Assembly: GCA_000769715.1 (NCBI GenBank)
Contig: JROS01000039.1
Location: forward strand, 124,001 to 188,000
From: Desulfobulbus sp. Tol-SR
GTDB lineage: Bacteria; Desulfobacterota; Desulfobulbia; Desulfobulbales; Desulfocapsaceae
DNA: 64,000 bases
Reading direction: 5' to 3'
Under the pieces are notes generated by a model that did no database searches, had not been told where the DNA came from, and was given only the letters and a program-made list of their open reading frames with translations. This document shows, piece by piece, positions 48,101-59,996 of the stretch (its first letter is position 1; each line of letters starts with the position of its first letter). A program made the translations under genes and the position numbers.

Positions 48101-49741
48101 TCACATCGGCTCAAGGGCCTTGCCCATCATCCGCTCCGCCCGCTCGAGAAACGGCCGCAGGGTCCCGGGATCGATGGCGCTGATCACCACCCCCTCCTTT
48201 TCCGCCTCGGCCCGCGCCTGCACCGGATACGGGGCCTTGTCGATCTTGTTGAACACCCGCAGGCAGGGGATTTCGTCCAGCTCGAGTTCGCCGAGCAGCC
48301 GGTCGACGACCGCCATCTGTTCCCGGTAGACGGGGTTCGACAGATCGATGACATGGACCAGCAGGTCGGCCTCCTGCAGTTCCTCGAGCGTCGCCTTGAA
48401 GGCCTGCAGCAGGGTGTCCGGCAGGTGGCGGATGAAACCGACCGTATCGGTGATGATGACCTCCATCTCGGTCGGAAACCGCAGCCGGCGGCTGGTGGGA
48501 TCGAGGGTGGCGAACAGCTTGTCCTCGGCGATGATATCGCTGTGGGTCAGGGTGTTGAGCAGGGTCGACTTGCCGGCGTTGGTGTAGCCGACGAGCGAAA
48601 TCACCGGCAGATCCTTCTTCCGCCGTTTGGAGCGGCGGCGATAGCGCTCGCTGGCGATCGCCTTCAATTCCCCGCCGAGCCGGGCCAGGCGGTCGCTGAT
48701 GCGGCGGCGGTCGATCTCCAGTCGGGTCTCGCCCGGCCCCCTCGCGCCGATGCCGCCGGTCAGCCGCGACAGGGCGTCGTCGCGGGTCGACAGGCGCGGC
48801 AGCATGTACTTCAACTGGGCCATCTCCACCTGCAGCTTGCCTTCCCGGCTCATCGCCCGATGGGCGAAGATGTCGAGGATCAGCTGGGTCCGGTCGATGA
48901 CCCGGAGATCGGTGAAATCGGTGATCGAGCGGATCTGCGAGGGGTTCAGTTCCTGGTTGAAGATCAGGAGATTGGCGTCGAGCTGGAGGGCCCGGATCAT
49001 GATGTCAGCCAGTTTGCCTTTGCCGACGATCAGCCGCGGGTTGATCTGGCGCTGGCGCTGGAGCACGGTATCGAGGACCTCGATGTTGTCGGACCGGGCC
49101 AGCTCCACCAACTCGCCCAGCGACTCCTCGGCGACGATCTTCGCTTCGGTGCTGACGCTGACCAGAATGGCCCGGTCCTCCCGCCGCTCGACCCGGCGGC
49201 GCGCCCGTTGCAGCCGGGTGAATTCACCCTCGAGGGCGTTGATCAGCTCCTCGAACGACTCGTTCTGATTGGCCGGATGCACCGGCGGCAGGAAGGTCCA
49301 GCCCCGGCCGGCGGTATCCTCCGGCAGCAGGTGCACCGAATACAGCCGCTCCGGCAGCCCGTCGGCGGTGATCTTGAGCACCGACAGCAGGTCGAGGCGG
49401 AGAAACAGCAGATCCATCAGGTCCTCGTCGCTGATATCCTCGCCGCCCGGATGGGTATGGACCAGGCGCAGCCCCCGCAGACGCCCGCCGGCGGTGCGGA
49501 TCGCGTTAAGCTGAGGGATCATCAGGCCGCTGAAGGTGCCGACGATCACCATCTCGATCTGGCCCGAGCGATGAATGAGCAGGCCGATCTGGCGATTGAT
49601 CTCGAACGACAGTTCAGACAGGGTCCTGGCGATCTCCGGGGAGACGATCAGGTCGCGGTGGATTTTTTTCCCCGCCAGCCGTTCGAGCAGCCGGATCTGG
49701 TTCTTCTTCAACCCGTCGAGATTTCCGGTGAGATTGGCTAT
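48101..49741 (-). CDS. hflX: GTPase HflX with N-terminal extension; ATA start proposed
   Basis: GARGPGETRLEIDRRRI, SLVGYTNAGKSTLLNTL, LDPTSRRL, DTVGFIRHLP, VFNKID. The ORF-track start at 50254 lies inside the cytochrome gene; AGGAGG lies 7 nt before an ATA codon (49741-49739). Confidence 0.9.
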   Translation of the reverse strand: MANLTGNLDGLKKNQIRLLERLAGKKIHRDLIVSPEIARTLSELSFEINRQIGLLIHRSGQIEMVIVGTFSGLMIPQLNAIRTAGGRLRGLRLVHTHPGGEDISDEDLMDLLFLRLDLLSVLKITADGLPERLYSVHLLPEDTAGRGWTFLPPVHPANQNESFEELINALEGEFTRLQRARRRVERREDRAILVSVSTEAKIVAEESLGELVELARSDNIEVLDTVLQRQRQINPRLIVGKGKLADIMIRALQLDANLLIFNQELNPSQIRSITDFTDLRVIDRTQLILDIFAHRAMSREGKLQVEMAQLKYMLPRLSTRDDALSRLTGGIGARGPGETRLEIDRRRISDRLARLGGELKAIASERYRRRSKRRKKDLPVISLVGYTNAGKSTLLNTLTHSDIIAEDKLFATLDPTSRRLRFPTEMEVIITDTVGFIRHLPDTLLQAFKATLEELQEADLLVHVIDLSNPVYREQMAVVDRLLGELELDEIPCLRVFNKIDKAPYPVQARAEAEKEGVVISAIDPGTLRPFLERAERMMGKALEPM

Positions 49742-51570
49742 GGCGTTACCTCCTGTTGCTTCGCTGATGGTCCGGGCAACTCGTCCGCTTCGGCACCCTG
49801 GCGCCGGCAGACCGTGTCGACCGTGTAGTTGTTCCACACCTTGGCATCGGCTTCGGCATGGCAGCCGACACAGATCCCGACCCGCAGGATGCGCCGCAGC
49901 TCCTCGCCGTTGAAGGGCCGCAGGTCCGGTCGCGATCCCCGCTGCAGCGGCGTGCCGTCGATCCGGACAAAGGCGTCGAACGGCACGGTGCGGCCGGCGG
50001 CGGTGTCCACCCCCTGATCGATGCCGGTAAAGACGAGCCTGCCATCCTCGACCGAGACCGTCCCCTCGCCAAGGCCGACGGTCTTCGGCGAGGCATGGCA
50101 GTCGGCGCAGCTGCGGCCCCTGGCCTGGGTGGTGTGGGGATTGATGGCGGCCATCGTGAAGCGGTTGAAGGCCGCATCGATCCCGCCTTCCTTGCCGACC
50201 ACGGTGACGATGTCCTGACAACCGGGGGTGACGATCACCACCTCGTCCTTCCACACGGCCAGCATCGGCCGTTCATAACGGATATAGGACCGTCCCTCTT
50301 CCCACAGCCCCTCGGTCTCCTCCAGGGTCAGCTTATCGAGATGCCGGCCCCTCGCATCCCGTTTGGCATGGCAGCCGTAGCACTGCGGCACCCAGGTCGA
50401 GTGGCAGGCCTCACAGCCGACCCGCCTGTGGCCGCCGTAGTTGCAGACTCCCTCGCGCAGCGGCTTGAGCGGCCGCAGCCGGCCATCGATCTTGCCCTTG
50501 AGCCGCCATCCCTCCCCGGTCTTTTCGACATTGTTCAGCGGCTCGCCTTTCCTGGTCGGCGCCGGTTCGTCGCGATGGCATATCTCGCACGATATCTCCA
50601 ACTGTTCCTCGTAATGGGCGTAGCTGGTGCCGTCGCCCATGATCTCGTTGCGGGTGTGGCAATCGATGCACTCCATGCCCCGGGCATGATGGATGTCGTC
50701 GGCGATTTGGAGATAGAATCGCGCTCCCGGCAGCTGCTTCTTCGTCATCCTCCCCTGCTCGTACGGGGTGCCGTAACCCTCCGATTCGAACAGGCCGATA
50801 TAGGACAGGCCGATGCGCCCTGACCGGTTATGGCAGCGGATGCAGGTGTCGCTGGGGATCGCCTTCTTGACCAGGGGATGAATCTTCTTCCGGTCGGCGG
50901 CGGGAGGGGGCGCCATCTCGTCGCCGGAATAGCGGATGTCGCGGACCGGGACCTCGGGCGGATTCTGGAAATGGCAGGCGGAACAGCCACCGCCCTTCTC
51001 GTTGAAGAAGGCCGCCTCGCCGGGCAGGTCGTTCTTCTGTTTCCACAGGTGGCAGGTGGCGCACAGTTTGCGAAAATAATCGAGGGCCAGCGAGGTCTGG
51101 CCGGACTGCAGCAGCTGCTCGACGGTCAGCTCGGTATTCTGGCTCGACGTTTCCCCCCAGTAATAGAGCAGGGTGCCGAGGATGCCGCGATTGGTGGCCA
51201 TCAGCGAGTTCTTGACCTTGTGGGCGTCCTTGGGATGGCAGCCCTCGACCGCGCAGGTCTGCTCGACGACCCGGAGGTCGCCGGGGTTGAGGACCATGCC
51301 CTTATGGGCGGCCTTTTCGGTCACCGCCAGCGGATCGCCGCGATGGCAGGGGGTGCAGCCGATGACCGCCGGATCGTGGGCGGGATCAAGCTTGACGTCC
51401 TTGTGGCAGGACAGACACATATCGATCGTGCCAGCAGTGGTCGTTGTCAGCTGCGGCGGGCGTTTGAGCCGGGTCTCGCGCACGATCAGCCAGGCACAGG
51501 CGATAACCACCAGGACCAGGCTCACCGCCGGCACCACGATCCGGCGTCTGCTTCTCCTGCCCTCTTCCAT
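49738..51570 (-). CDS. Membrane-anchored multiheme c-type cytochrome, about 12 heme motifs
   Basis: Eleven CX2CH motifs (CLSCH, CTPCH, CATCH, CSACH, CIRCH, CIDCH, CEICH, CEACH, CYGCH, CADCH, CVGCH) plus one CX4CH (CAVEGCH); N-terminal TM segment. Confidence 0.92.
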   Translation of the reverse strand: MEEGRRSRRRIVVPAVSLVLVVIACAWLIVRETRLKRPPQLTTTTAGTIDMCLSCHKDVKLDPAHDPAVIGCTPCHRGDPLAVTEKAAHKGMVLNPGDLRVVEQTCAVEGCHPKDAHKVKNSLMATNRGILGTLLYYWGETSSQNTELTVEQLLQSGQTSLALDYFRKLCATCHLWKQKNDLPGEAAFFNEKGGGCSACHFQNPPEVPVRDIRYSGDEMAPPPAADRKKIHPLVKKAIPSDTCIRCHNRSGRIGLSYIGLFESEGYGTPYEQGRMTKKQLPGARFYLQIADDIHHARGMECIDCHTRNEIMGDGTSYAHYEEQLEISCEICHRDEPAPTRKGEPLNNVEKTGEGWRLKGKIDGRLRPLKPLREGVCNYGGHRRVGCEACHSTWVPQCYGCHAKRDARGRHLDKLTLEETEGLWEEGRSYIRYERPMLAVWKDEVVIVTPGCQDIVTVVGKEGGIDAAFNRFTMAAINPHTTQARGRSCADCHASPKTVGLGEGTVSVEDGRLVFTGIDQGVDTAAGRTVPFDAFVRIDGTPLQRGSRPDLRPFNGEELRRILRVGICVGCHAEADAKVWNNYTVDTVCRRQGAEADELPGPSAKQQEVTP

Positions 51571-51580
51571 CGCCTGCTGC

Positions 51581-53227
51581 CTACTCGCGGTAGTTCTGGA
51601 CGTTGGGATAGCGCCGCCCGTAGCCGAAGGCCTTGCTCGTCACCTTCAGCCCCATCGGCGCCTGTTTGCGCTTGTATTCGTTGATCCGGATCCGGCGGAG
51701 GATGTCGCGCACCATGGCCTCGTCGAAGCCCCGGGCGACGATATCGGTCAGGGCAAACCCTTTCTCCAGGTGCATCTCCAGGACCTGATCGAGCATCTCG
51801 TACGGCGGCAGATCATCCTGGTCGCGCTGGTCGGGTCTCAGCTCCGCCGTCGGCGCCCGGACGATCGTCCGGGCGGGGATGATCTCCCGCTCCCGGTTGA
51901 CATACCCGGCCAACCGGTACACCAGCTGCTTCGGGACGTCGGAGATCACCGCCAGGCCGCCGCTCATGTCGCCGTAGAGGGTGCAGTAACCGACCGCCAT
52001 CTCGCTCTTGTTGCCGGTGGTCAGCAGCAGATGGCCGAACTTGTTGGACAGGGCCATCAGCAGATTGCCGCGGATCCTGGCCTGCAGGTTCTGCTCGGTC
52101 AGGTCCTCGGGGCGATCGCCAAACAGCGGCGTCAGGGTCTGGCGGAAGGTATCGAACAGGCCCTTGATCGGGATCACCTCGAAGCGGCAACCGAGCCGCT
52201 GCGCCAGCAGCCGGGCATCGGCCAGGGACTCGGCGGCGCTGTAGACCGACGGCATCGCCACCCCGAGGACCTGGTCCGGGCCGAGGGCGGCGACGGCGAT
52301 CGCGGCGGTCAGGGCCGAATCGATGCCGCCGGACAGGCCGAGGACGACGGACGAAAAACCGCACTTGCGGACATAGTCCCTGACCCCCATCACCAGGCCG
52401 TCATGGATCGAGGCCAATTCCTCGACCTCGGCCGGGGCATGCATCTCGCCCCGCCAGTCGGCACTGTCGACAACCACCAGGTCCTCGCTGCAGCCGGCGG
52501 CCTGGCAGACGGTTTGGCCATCGCGATCCAGCACATGGCTGCGGCCGTCGAACAGCAGCGAATCCTGGCCGCCGACCTGATTGGCATAGAGGAAGGGGAC
52601 CTGCCAGGTACGGCAGATCTCGGCGAAGATGGCCTTTCGCGTCAGTTCCTTGTTGCGCTGGAACGGCGAGGCCGAAATGTTGATGACCGCATCGATTTTT
52701 TCCCCGCCGGCGCCGGCGGCGGCAAACAGTTCGTCGACCGGCTGGGTCCGGTATTCGCCGATCTGGTGCTGCCAGACATCCTCGCAGACCGTGACGGCGA
52801 AGCACAGGTCGTCGACCCGGTACAACTCAGGAATGAGGCCGGGTTCGAAATAGCGGGTCTCGTCGAAGACGTCGTAGGCCGGCAGCAGCCGTTTGTCGGC
52901 GCGAAAGACGATCCGGCCGTCCCGCACCGCCACGGCGGAGTTGTACAATCGCTTCCCCTTGCCCCCCTCCCGCCGGACGATGCAGCCGAACAGGACGTCG
53001 ATATCGGGAAGTTCGGCCAGCAGCCGCGCCAGGGCCCGGTCATGGTCGGCGAGGAAGGAGTCGCGTTCGAGAAGATCCTGCGGCGGGTATCCGGGCAGGG
53101 CCAGTTCCGGAAAGATCGCCAGGCGGCACCCCCTGGCGCGGGCCTCGTTGGCGCGTTCCACGATTTTCCGGCCGTTGGCCTGAAAATCTCCTATCACCGG
53201 GTTGATCTGTATCAGGGCTATCTTCAC
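51581..53227 (-). CDS. nadE: Glutamine-dependent NAD+ synthetase (GTG start proposed)
   Basis: Nitrilase domain VKIALIQINPVIGDFQ...FPELALPGYPPQDLL and synthetase loop VLGLSGGIDSALTAAIA. GTG at 53227 has RBS-like AGGAG upstream. Confidence 0.93.
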   Translation of the reverse strand: MKIALIQINPVIGDFQANGRKIVERANEARARGCRLAIFPELALPGYPPQDLLERDSFLADHDRALARLLAELPDIDVLFGCIVRREGGKGKRLYNSAVAVRDGRIVFRADKRLLPAYDVFDETRYFEPGLIPELYRVDDLCFAVTVCEDVWQHQIGEYRTQPVDELFAAAGAGGEKIDAVINISASPFQRNKELTRKAIFAEICRTWQVPFLYANQVGGQDSLLFDGRSHVLDRDGQTVCQAAGCSEDLVVVDSADWRGEMHAPAEVEELASIHDGLVMGVRDYVRKCGFSSVVLGLSGGIDSALTAAIAVAALGPDQVLGVAMPSVYSAAESLADARLLAQRLGCRFEVIPIKGLFDTFRQTLTPLFGDRPEDLTEQNLQARIRGNLLMALSNKFGHLLLTTGNKSEMAVGYCTLYGDMSGGLAVISDVPKQLVYRLAGYVNREREIIPARTIVRAPTAELRPDQRDQDDLPPYEMLDQVLEMHLEKGFALTDIVARGFDEAMVRDILRRIRINEYKRKQAPMGLKVTSKAFGYGRRYPNVQNYRE

Positions 53228-53319
53228 CTTGCGCTCTTCTCCTGGCCTGTGCTCGACGTATTCGACATGAACCGCTCCGCCGTTGCCTGCCTGCGGCATC
53301 GAGGCGAAGGGTTCCCCGT

Positions 53320-54384
53320 TCAACCTTTACCGTTTTTTTCCGGCTTTTTCCGCTGGTATTTGAGCACGGCCCGGGAATGCTCTTCGAGGGTGCGGGAAAA
53401 TTGATGGGTTCCGTCGTTGCGGCCGACGAAATAGAGATAGTCGGTGGCGGCCGGATGCAACGCCGCCTCGAGGGCCGACCGCCCCGGGTTGCTGATCGGT
53501 CCGGCCGGCATGCCGGCCAGCGTGTAGGTGTTGTAGCGGGAAGGCGTCTGCAGGTGTTTCCTGGTGATATTGCCGGTGTAATCATCGATCCCGTAGATCA
53601 CCGTGGGATCGGACTGGAGCCGCATCCCCCTCTTCAGACGATTGGCGAAGACCCCGGCAATCACCGCCCGCTCTTCGCCCCGCCCGGTCTCCTTCTCCAC
53701 GATCGAGGCGAGGATCACGACGTCATGCCGGCTGGCATTGCCGGCCGGCGAGGGAGAAAGCTGAGTCCAGACCTCCCGGAACCGTCTGGTCATCATGGTG
53801 ATCAGTTCCTCCGCCCCTTGAACATCGCGGGTGAGATAATAGGTATCGGGAAAGAGATAGCCCTCCAGGCTGTCGAGTTCGCCAAAGCCGATTGCGGCCA
53901 GGAAGGCCTTGTCATGGGTCAGTTGCCTGAACTGCTCGGCGTCGCACCACCCTCCCTGGGCGAAGATCCGGCCGATCTCGTCGAGCCGCAGGCCCTCGGG
54001 GATGGTCACCGCATGCTGGATCGGCCGGGCCGCGACCAGCTGCCTGAGGAGCTGCAGCGGAGTCATCCCGGTCGCCAGCTCGAACTCGCCGGCCCGGATC
54101 CGGCCGGAGTAGCCGAGGAGCCGGGCGAGAACGGCAAAGCGGATATCCTCCTCCACCAGTCCAGCCCCGGCCAGCACCTTCGACATCTCCCTGAGCGGCG
54201 TGCCCCGGGCGATGGTCACGACCGCCGACGCCTCCGAGGCAGGAGGCCCGGGGGACAAGGCATAGACGGCGAACCAGCCGGACACCAGCAGACAGCAGCC
54301 GCAAAGGAAAAGGGCAGCCGTTCGGACTGCCCTTGATGTCGATGATGGAGATGAAGCCGACGGGTTCGGTGTTGATTCAACCAC
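53320..54384 (-). CDS. mltG: Endolytic murein transglycosylase MltG (YceG-like)
   Basis: TIPEGLRLDEIGRIFAQ, LEGYLFPDTYYL, ILASIVEKETGRGEERAVIAGVFANRLKRGMRLQSDPTVIYG, RYNTYTLAGMPAGPISNPGRSALEAALHP. Confidence 0.93.
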   Translation of the reverse strand: MVESTPNPSASSPSSTSRAVRTAALFLCGCCLLVSGWFAVYALSPGPPASEASAVVTIARGTPLREMSKVLAGAGLVEEDIRFAVLARLLGYSGRIRAGEFELATGMTPLQLLRQLVAARPIQHAVTIPEGLRLDEIGRIFAQGGWCDAEQFRQLTHDKAFLAAIGFGELDSLEGYLFPDTYYLTRDVQGAEELITMMTRRFREVWTQLSPSPAGNASRHDVVILASIVEKETGRGEERAVIAGVFANRLKRGMRLQSDPTVIYGIDDYTGNITRKHLQTPSRYNTYTLAGMPAGPISNPGRSALEAALHPAATDYLYFVGRNDGTHQFSRTLEEHSRAVLKYQRKKPEKNGKG

Positions 54385-54402
54385 TGCGAAAACTACCCTT
54401 TA

Positions 54403-56805
<2,403 letters not shown>

Positions 56806-57184
56806 ACATACCTCCGACCGGACTGTGGGGCCGCATACCCCCTGCCCCTCTGTTGCAGGGAAGGCCCGCGTACCGCCTTCCCTGATGATTCACGCTCACA
56901 TTGTACACTATAAACACCATTAATCCAGAAACCTGTGAAAGACTAAACACGACTTTGCCGAAGTCAAGATATTGCCTGCTGTATGTCCCGAAAGTGCACC
57001 GGATTTTTCATTGTGCGGCGGTCCCGACCAGCCGGCCGTCACGAACATCGGCGACGCCGGCCGGTTCATTCCGGTTTCACGTCGACGAGCTGATTTCCGT
57101 TGAACTGTTTGAATTTTTCCACCATAGTGACAGTATCTTCCGGGCCTTCTCTGCCCCCATGCCATGCCAACCGATGGAGATGCG

Positions 57185-58012
57185 ATGCTCACCGCCGCCA
57201 CTTTTTTCGACCTGTCGTCCTTCGGCCACCCGCAGCTGTTCGCCGATGGCGCCTATGTCTGGACCGCGCTCAACCACCTCAAGGGGTACATGAACGACTT
57301 CGCCTATACCCTGCCCGACAGTCCGCTCCTGCCCCAGGGCGCACCGCTCACCGCGACGGTGGTGCTGCATGGCGGCCGGGTCCTTGCCGCCGACGGGCTG
57401 CAGATCCATTACGGCGATACCACCAGGGGCGGTCTGATCGTCAGGGACAGCGGGGAAATTCTCGTCGGTGCGACGGTGATCATGGGCGGGGCGGTCCTGC
57501 TCGGGAAGGAAATCGACTTCGGGACGGGAGTTCTGGTGGAGAGCGGGGCGATGATCAGGTCCCCGGCGATCATCGGCGAGATGAGCGAGGTCCGGCAGGG
57601 CGCCTATCTCCGGGGGTATTGTCTCGCCGGCCGGCGCTGCATTCTCGGCCATGCGACCGAGGTCAAGCACAGCATCTTCCTCGACGACGCCAAGGCCGGC
57701 CATTTCGCCTACCTCGGCGATTCGATCCTCGGGAACGGCACCAACCTCGGCGCCGGCACCAAGTTCGCCAACCTCCGTTTCCTGCCCGGCAACGTCACCC
57801 TCCGGATCGATGGCGAGCGGATCGACACCGGGCGGCGCAAGCTCGGGGCCATCCTCGGCGACCACACCCAGACCGGCTGCAACTCGGTCACCAACCCCGG
57901 CACGATCCTCGGCAGGAACTGCGTCCTCATGCCGAACACCACCGCCCCCTCCGGCTACCATAGCGAAGGAACGCTGATTTTTCCCAGCGCCCATAGAAAA
58001 TCAGGGCGCTAG
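57185..58012 (+). CDS. Left-handed beta-helix acyl/nucleotidyltransferase-like protein (GlmU C-terminus-like)
   Basis: Hexapeptide-like region ILVGATVIMGGAVLLGKEIDFGTGVLVESGAMI...HSIFLDDAKAGHFAYLGDSILGNGTNLGAGTKFANLRF...DHTQTGCNSVTNPGTILGRNCVLMPNT. ATG at 57164 is an alternative. Confidence 0.75.
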   Translation: MLTAATFFDLSSFGHPQLFADGAYVWTALNHLKGYMNDFAYTLPDSPLLPQGAPLTATVVLHGGRVLAADGLQIHYGDTTRGGLIVRDSGEILVGATVIMGGAVLLGKEIDFGTGVLVESGAMIRSPAIIGEMSEVRQGAYLRGYCLAGRRCILGHATEVKHSIFLDDAKAGHFAYLGDSILGNGTNLGAGTKFANLRFLPGNVTLRIDGERIDTGRRKLGAILGDHTQTGCNSVTNPGTILGRNCVLMPNTTAPSGYHSEGTLIFPSAHRKSGR

Positions 58013-58033
58013 GACCCGGCCGGGAGTACCGGA

Positions 58034-59941
58034 TCAATCTTCGAAGCGGTCGATCTTGAAGATCCTGTCGCCCGCCTGCAGCATCTTGCCGATCTTGGCC
58101 GAGACGGCATTGACCACCCCGGCGACCTCGCTGAGGATCGGCGTCTGCATCTTCATCGCCTCGATCACCGCCAGCTGATCGCCGACGCCGATCTCGTCGC
58201 CGATCTCGACACTGACGGCGCAGATGGTGCCGGCAAAGGGAGCGCGAATATCCCCTTCGGCCGCCAGGGCGGCAATCTCCTCCTTGGACAGCTTGACCTC
58301 GGCCCGGACCCCGGGCTGCAGTTCCGGTTCAAAGAGATAGAGCCGCTGGTCGTGGTCGACGTTGAGGTAGACGTTGGTCTCGCCCAGTTCGGTCTTCTGG
58401 GTCGGACCGATCTCGACCACATGCTCTTTGCCGAAATGGTCCTTGAAGGTCAATTTGTCGCCGAGGGCGAAGCCGCCTTCGCGGAAAAAGATCGCCGGCG
58501 GCAGGACGTAGGCCTTGCCGTAGGTCTCCTCGAACTTGAAGAAATCGACCGCATCGTTGGGATGCTGGAGATAGAGGACCAGCTGCTGTTCGGTCGGCTC
58601 CATCCCCAGTTTTTCGGTCAGAACCGCCCGCTCCCGGTCGAGATCGACATCCTCGATGCCGGGCATCCCCTCCTCCGCCTCGACGATTTTTTTCCAATCG
58701 GGCCCGAAGGCCTTCTTATAGATCCAGTCGGCCGGCCTGTGGAACGGAAAGGGGCCGTACTTGCCGAGCAGGAGGTTCTTCAGGTCGCCGGAGGGGTTGG
58801 CGTAGCGCTCCCCGTCGAGGACATTGGACACCGCCGTCGTCCACAGGATCTGCGAGCCGGGGGTGACGCTCCAGTAGTTGCCGAGGTCCTTCTGCACCCG
58901 CGGCAGTTCCTTGTGCAGGATGTCGGGCATCCGGTCGAGAAAGCCGCCCTTGTCCGCCTGCTCGAGGCTCGATCCCATCGCCCCGCCGGGCAGCTTGTGA
59001 ATCTGCACGGTCGGCTGGAAGCCCTTGATCTGGGCCTCGAACTGGGCGTAGTAGCGCCGTTGGTCACGGATGGTGTCGGAGGTCTCGATCACCGCCTCCT
59101 CGCTCATGCCGACGGCGGTATAGCCATACCCCTTCAGGGTCTGGATGACGGTGAGCACCGGCGGCGGACCGTAGAACCCGGTCAGGACGTGGTCGGAGGC
59201 ATCGACGATCCTGGCGCCGCTCAGCACCGCCTCGACGATCCGGCCGATCTCGTTGCCGTCGGTGTTGTGGCCGTGATAGTGGATCACCAGGTCGGGGTAG
59301 GCCTGCTTCAGGGCATCGACCAGTTCGCCGATCCGCTGCGGCGTCCCCAGGCCGCCATGGTTCTTGATGCAGAGGATGATGTCGGTGCCGGTGACGGCCA
59401 GGATCTCGCCGACCTTGCCGACATAGTAGGCGTTGGTGTGCTCGGGCCCGGTGGAGAAGCAGATGCTGGGTTCGTTGATCTTGCCGGCCAGCGCCACCTC
59501 TTCGAATACCGCCTCCATGTTGGGGACGTGGTTGAGGAAATCGAAGGTCCGCCAGACGTCGACATACTTGGCGAATTCCCGCACGGTCAGGCGGATGACG
59601 TTCTGCGGGTACGGGCGGTAGCCGAAGAGATTGGTGCCGCGGCACAGGGTCTGGAACATCGTCTTCGGCATCGCCTTGCGCAGCAGTTCGAGCTTGAGAA
59701 AGGGGTCGACCTGCTTGCGCAGCATGTCGACATGGACCGAGGCGCCGCCGGTGATCTCGAGCGAGAAATAACCGGCCGCCTCCCGTCCCTTGGCCGCCAT
59801 CAGGTCGGTGTGGAGCAGGATGCGGTTCTTGAAGTCGGCCTGGGAGAGGTCACGGGCCGTGTTGGTGATATAGTAGCCGTCGGCCTGGCGCAGGGTGGCG
59901 ATGACGGCGGCAGCATCGGTATTCTGAACGATTCTGGTCAT
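58034..59941 (-). CDS. pycB: Pyruvate carboxylase subunit B / carboxyltransferase with biotinyl domain
   Basis: Carboxyltransferase barrel ITGGASVHVDM...CIKNHGGLGTP...IHYHGHNTDGNE; C-terminal biotin site VIEAMKMQTPI. Confidence 0.87.
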   Translation of the reverse strand: MTRIVQNTDAAAVIATLRQADGYYITNTARDLSQADFKNRILLHTDLMAAKGREAAGYFSLEITGGASVHVDMLRKQVDPFLKLELLRKAMPKTMFQTLCRGTNLFGYRPYPQNVIRLTVREFAKYVDVWRTFDFLNHVPNMEAVFEEVALAGKINEPSICFSTGPEHTNAYYVGKVGEILAVTGTDIILCIKNHGGLGTPQRIGELVDALKQAYPDLVIHYHGHNTDGNEIGRIVEAVLSGARIVDASDHVLTGFYGPPPVLTVIQTLKGYGYTAVGMSEEAVIETSDTIRDQRRYYAQFEAQIKGFQPTVQIHKLPGGAMGSSLEQADKGGFLDRMPDILHKELPRVQKDLGNYWSVTPGSQILWTTAVSNVLDGERYANPSGDLKNLLLGKYGPFPFHRPADWIYKKAFGPDWKKIVEAEEGMPGIEDVDLDRERAVLTEKLGMEPTEQQLVLYLQHPNDAVDFFKFEETYGKAYVLPPAIFFREGGFALGDKLTFKDHFGKEHVVEIGPTQKTELGETNVYLNVDHDQRLYLFEPELQPGVRAEVKLSKEEIAALAAEGDIRAPFAGTICAVSVEIGDEIGVGDQLAVIEAMKMQTPILSEVAGVVNAVSAKIGKMLQAGDRIFKIDRFED

Positions 59942-59996
59942 ATTGGTATCCGTGGAATGCTTTGCGGGAAAGCGATGATTCAGGAAAACCGCCGCC

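Noticed and set aside
48353-49828. 491-aa plus-strand ORF opposite hflX
   Set aside because: Antisense to hflX; low-complexity composition and no domain.
48101-50254. 717-aa fused ORF upstream of HflX
   Set aside because: The upstream part is an out-of-frame reading of the cytochrome c gene; HflX similarity starts at about 49741.
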